Origin: Nocardia suismassiliense
GTDB lineage: Bacteria > Actinomycetota > Actinomycetes > Mycobacteriales > Mycobacteriaceae
Reading direction: 5' to 3'
NCBI RefSeq assembly: GCF_900269665.1
Contig: NZ_LT985361.1
Span: 6,570,455 to 6,634,454 of the forward strand
DNA length: 64,000 nucleotides
In this document: one piece after another, positions 6,633-19,875 of the stretch
Layout of the letters: every line of letters starts with the position of its first letter
Position numbering within the stretch: position 1 is the stretch's first letter
Translations under genes and position numbers: made by a program
The notes under the pieces: model-generated
Databases searched by the model: none
Told to the model about the DNA's origin: nothing
What the model saw: only the letters and a program-made list of their open reading frames with translations

Positions 6633-9425
6633 TCAGCCGATGTCGACCGGGTCGATCTGTACCCGCAGTGGCGCGTCCGAACGATGCGTACTGCGGATGG
6701 CCTGGGCGGCGGTGAGCGCGCGCGCGAGCGCTGCGCCGGACTTGCGGTCGACGCGCAGCAGGATGCGTTCGACTTCGGCGGGTGAGTCGCCGGAGGAGAA
6801 GGGTTTGCGGGCGCCGTCCGGTAGCGGGACGGGGCCGAGGACGTCGACGTCGGCCGGAAGGTCTGTGGCGGTGAGTAATTCGTTGATGGATTCGGCGGTG
6901 CCGTCGACGGCGGCCATGCGCACGGCGGGCGGGAAGCCTACTTCGGCGCGGGAGGCCAGCTCGACTCGCGCGTGACCGACCGGGTCCCAGCGGACCAGGG
7001 CCTGCACGGTGGGGATGCCGGGGTCAGCCATCACGATGACCTGACCGCGCGACCGGACCAGGGTCGCGGCGGTCATCCAGCGGCGCAAGGCATCCTCGGA
7101 CGCCCGGAGGTCGGCGCGCCCGAGCAGGGCCCAGCTGTCGAGCAGCAGCGCGACGCCGTAGCCGCCGGGCAGGACCGGTTCGGCGCCGACGGTCGCGACC
7201 ACGACTTGCGGGCCGGGTTCCACCGTGTCGAGCATCGCGCCGCCGCCCGATCCGCGAATCGGCACACCGGGGAACGCCCGGCCGAGTTCCTCCGCGGTGC
7301 GCTGCGCGCCGATCACCACGGCACGCAACGCGCGCGACCCACAGGACGCGCAGCGGAAGGCGGCCTCGGTGATGCCGCACCAGCGACAGTTCGGACTGTG
7401 CGCGGCGTCGCCTTGCGAATCACTGTGCCGCGCACGGCCGTCCGGTAGCGCGAGCGGTCCGTTGCAGTGCCGGCACCTGGCCGGGGTCCGGCATTTCGCA
7501 CAGGCCAGCGACGGGACGTACCCGCGCCGCGGCACCTGCACCAGCACGCCGGCGCCTTCCTTCAGCGCCGACCGCGCCGCGGCGTAGGCCACGCCGGGGA
7601 TGCGGACCGCGCGTGCGACCGGATCCCGCTCCAGCGCGATATCGGTATCGCCGGGCACGCTGATCCGCGGCGCCGCGTCCCGCACCACCATCCGGTCGGC
7701 GACCAGGTCGTGCGCCCAGCCGGACTCGACGACCGCCTGGATCTCCGCGGTTCGCGCGAAACCGCCCGCGACGAACGCCGCTCCCGTCTCGTGCGAGCGC
7801 AGCATCGCCACCTCACGCGCATGCGGATACGGCGACCTCGGTTCCGCGTAAGTGTCGTCGCCGTCGTCCCAGATCGCGATCAGTCCGAGGTTTTTCGCGG
7901 GCGCGAACACCGCGCTGCGGGTACCGACCACCACCTGTGCCGTCCCGCGTAGCACCGCGAGCCAGCGCCGATACCGCGCGGCCGGTCCGAGTCCTGCGGA
8001 CAAGCCGACCGCCGAATCCCCCATCAGCCGAGTGCATTCCGCCAGCACGCGATCCAGATCCCGCTGATCCGGCACCATCAGGATCGCGCTACGTCCGCGC
8101 GCGACCACCGCGGCGGCCAATTCCGCCAAGCGGCGCGGCCAGTCCTCCCCCGGCAACGCTTGCCACGCCGCCCGTGGACCTTTGCCTTGCTCCAATGCGG
8201 TCATGAACGCCGGGCCATGGATATACCGTCCCCATGGGCCGTGGTCGACAGTGACCTGCTGGTCGTCTTGCGCTGTCGCCGACCCAGACACAGGCTCGGC
8301 ACCGCCATCGGCCGCGCCTGGCGTTCGACTCGCGTCGGTCGCCGAATCCGCTTCGGTTCCCTCGGCATTCGCGGCGTTCGATTCCGGCGATGTCGGCGCA
8401 GCGGCGTTGCCTGCCGACGCGGACGAAACTTCGTGCGTCCCTGCGGACTCAGCCATCTCCGATGCGGCGCCGACCGAGCCGACCTCGCCTGCTGCACCAT
8501 AACCGGCAAGCGAATCACTCACTCCACCAGCTGAATTGGCTTTCAGCGCCACCTCGGAGGACGACTGCGGCGACGGGCCAGCACCATCGGGGCCGGACGG
8601 CATGGGCGAGACATCTTGCGTCGCTATAGGATCGGCCGCAGAAGTTGCAGAGCCAGCGACGGACTCCGGATCAAGCGTGCCGGAATCGGTGTCGATCCGA
8701 TCGGAAGCGGCGGTCAGGGATGCAGATTCCGACGACTGCACTGGCTCATTAACGCCTACTGGCGTAGTCGAGACATGTTGCGCGGCAACGGAGCTCGGCA
8801 CACTCGAAACCCCAGCTGAGGCACTCGAATCCACCATCGGCTCATCCGTCACCGAATCAGCTTCGGCCCCAGCCGAATCGGCCGACCCCACGTCCGACGC
8901 CGACTTCACCTTCAGCGGGACACTCGCAGCCGAACCACCGCCCCGCTTCCCACCCTTCGTCGCAGCCGACGAATCCTCTTGCGCCGCATCACCTTCGGCA
9001 GACTTCTTCTTCACCCCACCGGTTTCCGTGCGCGCATGCCTCGGCGGAATCGCCAACCGCAACACGTCGGCCCGAGTTCCCGCATACCGGGTAGCCACCG
9101 CAGTGGCCAACTGCAAAATCTCCGGCGTCAGCACCCGCTCACCGGAAACAACCCGTTCGAGCGGGACCAGCTTTCCGCCGTGATCACTGTGCGTGCGACG
9201 CTCCAGCAGGTACCCGTCGACCAGCCGTCCCGCAAAACGAACGCGCACTCGAACACCCGGCTGCGCAAGGGCATCCAGTTCAGGCGGCACCAGATAATCG
9301 AAGTCCCGGTCCAAATGCGCCGGAGACAGCAACGGGAGCACCCGAGCGATCGGGTGCTCCACGGCTGCGGGGCCCGCTGGCGGTACCCCCGGGATGGCGG
9401 GGGTTTCCGCCGCGGGTTTGTTCAC
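6633..9425 (-). CDS. priA: PriA-like primosomal protein N' with large low-complexity insert
   Basis: 930 residues, against about 650 in mycobacteria. It takes part in replication restart at stalled forks. The N-terminal 3'-end-binding domain (about 24-130) is followed by a ~258-residue Ser/Ala/Glu/Asp/Gly-rich insert (about 134-392), then the helicase-like region and a zinc-binding section with paired cysteines (CAKC, CRHC, CRWC, CASC). As in other actinobacterial PriA there is no intact Walker A motif, and the DEAH position reads WDDGDD, so helicase activity is doubtful. The start is GTG at 9425. It follows metK on the same strand. Confidence 0.9.
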   Translation of the reverse strand: MNKPAAETPAIPGVPPAGPAAVEHPIARVLPLLSPAHLDRDFDYLVPPELDALAQPGVRVRVRFAGRLVDGYLLERRTHSDHGGKLVPLERVVSGERVLTPEILQLATAVATRYAGTRADVLRLAIPPRHARTETGGVKKKSAEGDAAQEDSSAATKGGKRGGGSAASVPLKVKSASDVGSADSAGAEADSVTDEPMVDSSASAGVSSVPSSVAAQHVSTTPVGVNEPVQSSESASLTAASDRIDTDSGTLDPESVAGSATSAADPIATQDVSPMPSGPDGAGPSPQSSSEVALKANSAGGVSDSLAGYGAAGEVGSVGAASEMAESAGTHEVSSASAGNAAAPTSPESNAANAEGTEADSATDASRTPGAADGGAEPVSGSATAQDDQQVTVDHGPWGRYIHGPAFMTALEQGKGPRAAWQALPGEDWPRRLAELAAAVVARGRSAILMVPDQRDLDRVLAECTRLMGDSAVGLSAGLGPAARYRRWLAVLRGTAQVVVGTRSAVFAPAKNLGLIAIWDDGDDTYAEPRSPYPHAREVAMLRSHETGAAFVAGGFARTAEIQAVVESGWAHDLVADRMVVRDAAPRISVPGDTDIALERDPVARAVRIPGVAYAAARSALKEGAGVLVQVPRRGYVPSLACAKCRTPARCRHCNGPLALPDGRARHSDSQGDAAHSPNCRWCGITEAAFRCASCGSRALRAVVIGAQRTAEELGRAFPGVPIRGSGGGAMLDTVEPGPQVVVATVGAEPVLPGGYGVALLLDSWALLGRADLRASEDALRRWMTAATLVRSRGQVIVMADPGIPTVQALVRWDPVGHARVELASRAEVGFPPAVRMAAVDGTAESINELLTATDLPADVDVLGPVPLPDGARKPFSSGDSPAEVERILLRVDRKSGAALARALTAAQAIRSTHRSDAPLRVQIDPVDIG

Positions 9426-9440
9426 TCGGCTGGCGTCGGC

Positions 9441-9509
9441 CTACAGGCCGACGGCCGCGCGCAATTTATCCGCCCTAATCGGATAGAGCCTCCCAGGGCA
9501 GGACGACAC
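9441..9509 (-). repeat. degenerate duplicate of the metK 3' end
   Basis: The stretch from CTACAGGCCGACGGC to TCCCAGGGCAGG repeats the last ~22 codons of metK (9535-9600) with several substitutions and a 4-base length change. It still encodes RADKLRAAVGL plus stop, as metK does. It lies in the 109-base gap between metK and priA and has no start of its own. Confidence 0.85.
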
Positions 9510-9534
9510 GCCCACACCGGCACCGGCCCCATCC

Positions 9535-10746
<1,212 letters not shown>

Positions 10747-10958
10747 AGTTCTTCCCTCTCCCTCAACGGGTATTCCTCTGGTTTGCGACAGTAACGCGAT
10801 GCCGTCACGCCGCAACCCTTCATCTCAGACTATGGCAAACCACTGACGTTCCGAGCGTCGAGAGACCTCTATCTCAGACAGTTCGTCGCCCGGACCCCCC
10901 GGGCACCGCGGTGCCGATGGCTCGCCACTCGGATCATTATCCAGTCTTGCAATTGATT

Positions 10959-12182
10959 TCAGCGCAACAATGGCCCGAGCGCGTCGAGCACCCGGCTGGC
11001 GAGCAGCGCCTTCGACCCGTGGTCGAGCGACTGTTCGGTACCGTCCGCACCGAGCAGCCAGCCGTTGTTGGTGTCGACCTCGAACGCCTTGCCCTCGCCG
11101 ACCGCGTTGACCACCAGCAGGTCACAGCCCTTGCGGGCCAGTTTGGCGCGCGCGTAGGTGAGCACATCGCCGTGCTCGTCACCGGTCTCGGCGGCGAATC
11201 CCACGATCGCGGTGCCGGGCAGATGGCCCTCGCGGCGCGCCTGCACCAGACCGGCGAGGATGTCGTCGGTCTTGGTCAGCGCGATGACGTCCGGCTCGCC
11301 GGCGCCCTTCTTGATCTTGGCCGCGGCCACATCGGTGGGCCGGAAGTCGGCCACCGCCGCCGCCATGATCACCGCGTCCGCGCCGGCGGCGTGCTTGTCG
11401 ACCGCGGTCTTGAGCTGTTCGGCGGTGGTGATGTGCACCAGGTCGACGGCCGCGGGCGCGGCCATCTCGATGGTGTTGCCCGCGATCAGCGTGACGTGCG
11501 CGCCGCGCTGGGCCGCGACCCTGGCCAGGGCATAACCCTGCTTGCCCGAGCTGCGGTTGCCGAGGAAACGCACCGGATCCAGCGGTTCCCTGGTACCGCC
11601 CGCGGTGATGACCACCCGGCGGCCTTCGAGGTCGCGCGGGATGGCGTCGGCGCGTTCGAGCAGCAGCGTGGTGAGCCCGAAGATCTCCTCGGGCTCGGGC
11701 AGCCTGCCCGGTCCGGTGTCGGTGCCGGTGAGCCTGCCCGCCGCGGGTTCCATGACGATCGCGCCGTGCGCGCGCAGTGTCGCGACATTGGCCACGGTCG
11801 CCGGATGCTGCCACATCTCGGTGTGCATCGCGGGCGCGAACACGATCGGACATCGGGCCGTCAGCAGCGTGGCGGTGAGCAGGTCGTCGGCGCGACCGGC
11901 GGCCGCGCGCGCCATCAGGTCGGCGGTCGCCGGGGCGATGACCACGAGGTCCGCCTCCTGGCCCAGCCGAACGTGCGGCACCTCCGGCACATCGGTGAAC
12001 ACATCGGTGTGCACCGGATTTCCGGAGAGTGCTTCGAAGGTTGCCTTGCCGACGAACTGCAGCGCCGACTCGGTGGGGATCACCCTGACCTTGTGCCCGG
12101 TCTCGGTGAACCGCCGGACAAGCGCGCAGGCCTTGTACGCGGCGATCCCTCCGCCGACGCCGACGACGATCCGTGTGGTCAC
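10959..12182 (-). CDS. coaBC: bifunctional phosphopantothenoylcysteine decarboxylase / phosphopantothenate-cysteine ligase
   Basis: 407 residues; performs two successive steps of coenzyme A synthesis. The N-terminal CoaC flavoprotein half has GGIAAYK, an active-site His in VPHVRLG and a PAMHTEMW motif (His where many homologues have Asn). The C-terminal CoaB half has ITAGGTREPLDPVR, GNRSSGKQG and the KIKK motif. It is encoded with rpoZ, gmk and mihF upstream and metK downstream, the standard actinobacterial order. Confidence 0.96.
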   Translation of the reverse strand: MTTRIVVGVGGGIAAYKACALVRRFTETGHKVRVIPTESALQFVGKATFEALSGNPVHTDVFTDVPEVPHVRLGQEADLVVIAPATADLMARAAAGRADDLLTATLLTARCPIVFAPAMHTEMWQHPATVANVATLRAHGAIVMEPAAGRLTGTDTGPGRLPEPEEIFGLTTLLLERADAIPRDLEGRRVVITAGGTREPLDPVRFLGNRSSGKQGYALARVAAQRGAHVTLIAGNTIEMAAPAAVDLVHITTAEQLKTAVDKHAAGADAVIMAAAVADFRPTDVAAAKIKKGAGEPDVIALTKTDDILAGLVQARREGHLPGTAIVGFAAETGDEHGDVLTYARAKLARKGCDLLVVNAVGEGKAFEVDTNNGWLLGADGTEQSLDHGSKALLASRVLDALGPLLR

Positions 12183-12222
12183 TACGCCTCCGGCCTAGTT
12201 GAATTCACTGCGAGCAGTCCGG

Positions 12223-12504
12223 CTACTCGCCTTCGACGTGCTCGAGCAGGTCGGAGTGGATCTCGCGCATCGCGACCGAGAGGGGCTTCTCCTGCAGGCC
12301 GGGCTCGACCAGCGGGCCGACGTATTCGAGGATGCCGTCGCCGAGCTGGTTGTAGTAGTCGTTGATCTGACGCGCCCGCTTGGCTGCGTAGATGACCAGG
12401 GCGTACTTGGACGACGTGCGCTCCAGCAGCTCATCGATCGGGGGGTTGGTCAGGCCGATCGGAGTGTCGTATGCGGGAACGGTCTTGATGTCCGTACTGC
12501 TCAC
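12223..12504 (-). CDS. rpoZ: RNA polymerase omega subunit
   Basis: 93 residues. Helps assemble RNA polymerase by binding beta-prime. The conserved segment SSKYALVIYAAKRARQIN (residues 31-48) identifies the family. It lies 27 bases after gmk and 40 bases before coaBC on the same strand, so it is probably co-transcribed with both. Confidence 0.96.
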   Translation of the reverse strand: MSSTDIKTVPAYDTPIGLTNPPIDELLERTSSKYALVIYAAKRARQINDYYNQLGDGILEYVGPLVEPGLQEKPLSVAMREIHSDLLEHVEGE

Positions 12505-12531
12505 TAGGGGGGCTCCTGCGCGTTGGAAGGG

Positions 12532-13116
12532 TTACGAACTCGAATTTGTGCTAACGAACAACGATACCAACTGCTCACAGGCGGTGGTCACCTCGTCGTT
12601 CACGATGACGATGTCGAACTCGTCACAGGCCGCCAATTCGGTCCTGGCGGTTTCCAGCCTGCGCTCGATCACCTCGGGTGATTCGGTGCCGCGCGAGGTG
12701 AGCCGGGATACCAATTCCTCCCAGCTGGGCGGGGCGAGGAAGGCGAGCGTGGCTTCGGGAATTGCCTTGCGTACCGCGCGTGCGCCTTCGAGATCGACCT
12801 CGACCAGTACGGGCAGACCCTCCGCGAGGGCGGCCCGTACCGGCGCGGCCGGGGTGCCCGAACGTTGCAAACCACCGTGTATATCCGCCCACTCGAGTAG
12901 TTCGCCCGCCGCGATCATGGCGTCGAACTCTTCCCTGGACACGAATCGATAGTCGAGACCGTCGACTTCCCCGGGCCTAGGGGCCCGAGTCGTTGCCGAC
13001 ACACTGAAGATCAGGTGCGGCAGTCGCTCGCGGACACAACGGACCACGGTCGACTTTCCGACGGCCGAGGGGCCGACCAGTACAACCAGCCGACCCTTCC
13101 GCGTTTGTTCGACCAC
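12532..13116 (-). CDS. gmk: guanylate kinase
   Basis: 194 residues. Phosphorylates GMP to GDP with ATP. The P-loop GPSAVGKST (residues 16-24), the GMP-binding region (SATTRAPRPGEVDGLDYRFV) and LVEVDLEGA are all present. The start is GTG at 13116, only 8 bases after the mihF stop. Part of the mihF-gmk-rpoZ-coaBC cluster. Confidence 0.96.
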   Translation of the reverse strand: MVEQTRKGRLVVLVGPSAVGKSTVVRCVRERLPHLIFSVSATTRAPRPGEVDGLDYRFVSREEFDAMIAAGELLEWADIHGGLQRSGTPAAPVRAALAEGLPVLVEVDLEGARAVRKAIPEATLAFLAPPSWEELVSRLTSRGTESPEVIERRLETARTELAACDEFDIVIVNDEVTTACEQLVSLFVSTNSSS

Positions 13117-13124
13117 CCTCGTTA

Positions 13125-13445
13125 TCAGGCGTCGAAGTCGAACCGGGCGAGCAGCGCCTTGCGCTGCCGATCGCCGAGTCCGCGCAGACGCCGGGTGGGG
13201 GCGATCTCCAGTTCGCTCATGATTTCCGCTGCCTTGACCTTGCCCACCTTCGGCAAGGCCTCCAGCAGCGCCGACACCTTCATCTTGCCGAGAATCTCAT
13301 CGGATTCGGCATCGGTGAGGACCTGCTTCAGGTTGGTGCCGCCTCGCTTCAGGCGCTCCTTGAGCTCCGCCCGAGCGCGGCGAGCGGCAGCCGCCTTCTC
13401 CAAAGCAGCGGCGCGCTGCTCGTCAGTCAGCTGGGGAAGGGCCAC
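13125..13445 (-). CDS. mihF: integration host factor, actinobacterial type
   Basis: 106 residues. A nucleoid-associated DNA-binding protein unique to actinobacteria. It has the basic helical N-terminus (EKAAAARRARAELKERLKRG) and the helix-two-turn-helix-like core with GKMKVSALLEALPKVGK and RLRGLGDRQRKALL. The start is GTG at 13445 after CGGAGGAACC. First gene of the cluster with gmk, rpoZ and coaBC. Confidence 0.96.
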   Translation of the reverse strand: MALPQLTDEQRAAALEKAAAARRARAELKERLKRGGTNLKQVLTDAESDEILGKMKVSALLEALPKVGKVKAAEIMSELEIAPTRRLRGLGDRQRKALLARFDFDA

Positions 13446-13671
13446 GGTTCCTCCGTCTCATCGTTCATTGCATCAACTCCTGCCGGTAACCCGGCAGTCT
13501 CAGCGACCGTACCCACGACCTCCGCCGATTGCGAACCCACCCCCCAGGTCAGCGCATGATTCCGGATGCCGTAGACGCGAGAGCAGCACGTTCCGCACCG
13601 TTCCTCTGTCGCTGCGCAGATCGTACCGCCGAAATCACGAAATGCCTCGTCAGCAGGGGGTTTTCATGATT

Positions 13672-13700
13672 GACACAGGTTAGCGGAAGGGTTGCTATGA
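13672..13700 (+). promoter_or_regulatory. sigma-A-type promoter without an obvious gene
   Basis: TTGACA at 13672-13677 and TGCTAT at 13695-13700 are separated by 17 bases. Transcription would start near 13707, run towards pyrF and could end at the hairpins at 13950-14043. The RNA would be roughly 250-340 bases and has no convincing reading frame. Confidence 0.4.
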
Positions 13701-13949
13701 CGTGACATGTGTCCCCAGCAAACCTGCGCCCAGCCGACCAGGAACTTTCTCGGAAATGCCCGCGTGTCGCGTTGTCCGTCAGCGTGTCGTGGGCCACAGA
13801 CAGGTCGAATGACCGATTCGGCACCACCGCAGGGCCGATCGATTGTCGATCTGCCCGGCCGAGATGTCGAGAGGCAGGTCAGGAGATCGCCCCGCTGGGC
13901 TGATCCAGGCCCGTCAGCTCATCCGGGCACCATCGGGCCCGGAAACGGG

Positions 13950-13977
13950 CGTAGCGGGGCACACAGGCCCCGCTACG
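13950..13977. terminator. strong hairpin, second terminator after pyrF
   Basis: An 11-bp perfect stem (CGTAGCGGGGC with GCCCCGCTACG) around a 6-base loop. It lies about 70 bases beyond the pyrF stop, as a back-up to the first hairpin, and could also end plus-strand transcripts. Confidence 0.6.
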
Positions 13978-14006
13978 GGCCGTATGCACACGTGCACATG
14001 AGCCCG

Positions 14007-14043
14007 GAAAAGCAGCGAGACCGGCGCGGATGCGCCGGTCTCG
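14007..14043 (-). terminator. rho-independent terminator of the pyr operon
   Basis: A perfect 12-bp stem (CGAGACCGGCGC with GCGCCGGTCTCG) and 4-base loop begins 5 bases after the pyrF stop. On the minus strand it is followed by CTGCTTTTCC, which supplies the U-tract. Confidence 0.85.
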
Positions 14044-14047
14044 TGGC

Positions 14048-14912
14048 TTATTTCCGCAGGAACGCGAACGCGTCCTGCAGTTCGTTCAATCTGGCGCGTA
14101 AGGCCGGAACCGACGGCCCGTCGCGCAGCACCTCCCGCGAGACGGCAGGCACCGCGGCCGCCAGCATCCCCTCCGAGACCAGGTCTCGGATGGTTTCCGG
14201 CCCGCCGCCCTGGGCTCCGACACCGGGCATCAGGATCGGCCCGTTGAGCGCGGACAGGTCCGGCGCCTCGGTCAACGTCGCGCCGATCACGACGCCGACG
14301 GAACCGAATTCCGCGCCCTTGTTGCGCGCGGCGGCCTCGTCGACCATCGTCTGGGCGATGGTGCGGCCATCCCCCGCGACGACCCGCTGCACCTGTGCCC
14401 CTTCGGGATTCGAGGTGGCGGCGAGCACGAAGACACCGCGGCCGTTGGCCTCGGCCAGGTCCAAAGCCGGTGCCAGCGAGCCGAATCCGAGGTACGGCGA
14501 CACCGTCACCGCGTCCGACCCGAGCGGGCCGTCGGCGAGCCAGGCCTGCGCGTAGGCGTCCATGGTGGAGCCGATGTCGCCGCGCTTGGCGTCGGCGAGC
14601 ACCAGCGTGCCCGAGCCCCGCAGCACCTCGATCGTGCGCTCTAGCACCGCGATTCCGGCCGAGCCGTAGGTCTCGAAGAACGCGACCTGCGGCTTCACCA
14701 GTGCGACACAGCCGTCGAAGGCTTCGACGCAGATCTCCGCGAACTTCTCCAGACCGTCCGCGTCGGCGCCGAGACCCCAGGACTCCAGCAGGCCGGGGTG
14801 GGGATCGATGCCGACGCACACGGGGCCGAATTGCCCCATAGCGTGCTGCAATCGGTCACCGAAGGTCTGCACCGCACCCACTCCGTCCTGTGCTGTTCGA
14901 TTCGAGCTGGGC

Positions 14913-14920
<8 letters not shown>
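14048..14920 (-). CDS. pyrF: orotidine 5'-phosphate decarboxylase, type 2
   Basis: 290 residues, the long mycobacterial form. Converts OMP to UMP, the last step of pyrimidine synthesis. It shows the N-terminal CVGIDPHP and the catalytic ADAKRGDIGST. The GTG start at 14920 overlaps the carB stop by 8 bases (coupled translation). It is the last gene of the pyr operon and is followed by a strong terminator. Confidence 0.96.
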
Positions 14921-18238
<3,318 letters not shown>

Positions 18239-18239
<1 letters not shown>

Positions 18240-19357
18240 CAGGCCCCTTCCATGAGACCGGCGAAGCGGTCGAAGAGATAAGCAGCGTCGTGGGGTCCGG
18301 CGGCGGCCTCCGGGTGGTACTGCACCGAGAACGCGCGGCCGTCGATCAGGCGCACGCCCTCGACGGTGCCGTCGTTGGCGCAGACGTGGCTGACCTCGGC
18401 GCGGCCGAATGGGGTGTCGAACTGTTCACCCTGCTCGCCTTCCAGGGCGAAGCCGTGGTTCTGCGCGGTGATCGCGATGCGACCGGTCCCGTGCTCGATC
18501 ACCGGGATGTTGATGCCGCGGTGGCCGAACTTCATCTTGTAGGTGTCGCGGCCGAGCGCGCGGCCGAGGATCTGGTTGCCGAAGCAGATGCCGAACAGCG
18601 GCACGCCGCGCTCCAGCACGCTCCTGGTCAGCGCGACCGCGCCGTCCTGGGTGGCCGGGTCGCCGGGGCCGTTGGAGAGGAAGACCCCGTTCGGCTTCAA
18701 GTCGAGGATCTGCTCGATCGAGGCGTTCGACGGCACCACGTGCACCCGCATGCCGCGCTCGGCGAACATCCGCGGGGTGTTGGTCTTGATGCCGAGATCG
18801 ACTGCGACCACGGTGAATCGGGGATCCCCGGTCGGCTCGATGGTGTACACCGAGTCGGTGCTCACCTCCTCGGCCAGGTCGGCGCCGAGCATGGACGGCT
18901 GGCCGGTGACCCGGCCGAGCAGCTCGTCGGTGTCGGCGAGGGCGGCGCCGGAGAAGATGCCCGCCTTCATCGAGCCGCGGGTGCGCAGGTGCCGCACCAG
19001 GGCGCGGGTGTCGATGCCCGCGATGCCGACGATGTCCTGGCGTTGCATCGCCTCGGGCAGCGTGCTGGTGGCGCGCCAGTTGGAGGCGCGGCGCGCGGGG
19101 TCGCGGACCACGTAGCCAGCCACCCAGATCTTGCCGGACTCGTCGTCCTCGTCGTTCCAGCCGGTGTTGCCGATCTGCGGTGCCGCGGCGACCACGATCT
19201 GACGGTGGTAGCTGGGGTCGGTGAGGGTCTCCTGGTACCCGGTCATCGCGGTGCAGAACACCGCCTCACCGAGCGTCTCGCCCACGGCGCCGTAGGCCGA
19301 GCCGCGGAATACCCGGCCGTCCTCCAGCACCAGAGCAGCGTCTTGTGTTGTCGTCAT
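18239..19357 (-). CDS. carA: carbamoyl-phosphate synthase small (glutaminase) subunit
   Basis: 372 residues. Hydrolyses glutamine and channels ammonia to CarB. The class I glutaminase site reads FGICFGNQ (nucleophile Cys; the usual LGHQ is FGNQ in actinobacteria), with the catalytic His and Glu in VQYHPEA. The start is ATG at 19357, overlapping the upstream stop in ATGA; 19 further codons are open upstream but have no ribosome site. Confidence 0.96.
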
Positions 19358-19875
19358 CCCTCGTCGTCTCCCGTCGTCGTGCTGGTCTGGTCCGCCTGCA
19401 GGCCACGCGTCCAAGCCGGGTACACCGACTTGTCGTCACCGCGGAAACCGGTATCTATCTCGGTTCCGGTGGGCAGCTTCCAGCGAACTACCAGCACACC
19501 ATCTTCTGTCATCACTTTGCCCGCATGCCCGCGCTCGGTGCGCACCGCGGTGATGGATTCCTGGGGGATCCAGATCACCGTCGCGCCGTCGCGCTCGAGC
19601 AGAATTCCTCGTTCGAACCGGGTGAGTTCCGCCGTGGCCCGGAAACCCAAGTCGCCCACCGCGATCCGGTCCTGCCAGCTGGGCGCCATGGTGCTGCCGA
19701 GATACAGGCCGGTGGTCGGCTCGAGCAGCTGGGCGCCGAGATCGGCGGGCACGGCGGGCAGTTCGCCGATGCTGCTCACCTGGCGCGCGGCCCGGTTCTG
19801 CCAGCCCCGATACATCAGCCAGATGCACAGGGCGAACAGCGCGGCAAGCCCGATTACCCATAGTGTTCTCTCCAC
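19354..19875 (-). CDS. membrane-anchored PH-like domain protein of the pyr operon
   Basis: 173 residues. One N-terminal transmembrane helix (about residues 5-24), then a small beta-rich PH-like domain and a polar tail. It sits between pyrC and carA exactly where mycobacteria have the conserved unknown Rv1382. It starts directly after the pyrC stop and overlaps carA by 4 bases. Its job is unknown; conserved placement suggests a link to pyrimidine synthesis at the membrane. Confidence 0.8.
   Translation of the reverse strand: MERTLWVIGLAALFALCIWLMYRGWQNRAARQVSSIGELPAVPADLGAQLLEPTTGLYLGSTMAPSWQDRIAVGDLGFRATAELTRFERGILLERDGATVIWIPQESITAVRTERGHAGKVMTEDGVLVVRWKLPTGTEIDTGFRGDDKSVYPAWTRGLQADQTSTTTGDDEG

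Larger units (their letters stand above)
13446..14015. other. intergenic region between mihF and the pyrF terminator
   Basis: About 570 bases with no recognisable protein gene. The mihF promoter must lie here but is not clear. On the plus strand there is a good sigma-A-type promoter (13672-13700) facing away from mihF, with the pyrF terminator hairpins downstream of it. In mycobacteria PE/PPE genes occupy this position; none is present. Confidence 0.6.

Noticed and set aside
10902..10915. GGCACCGCGGTGCC palindrome after coaBC
   Set aside because: It has no loop and no U-tract, and such short GC palindromes are frequent here; weak terminator evidence.
10747..10958. SAM riboswitch before metK
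   Set aside because: I looked for a SAM-type leader but found no conserved core or expression platform I can recognise.
13549..13827. 92-codon minus-strand frame upstream of mihF
   Set aside because: No ribosome site, no homology signal, codon use unlike neighbours; it overlaps a promoter on the other strand.
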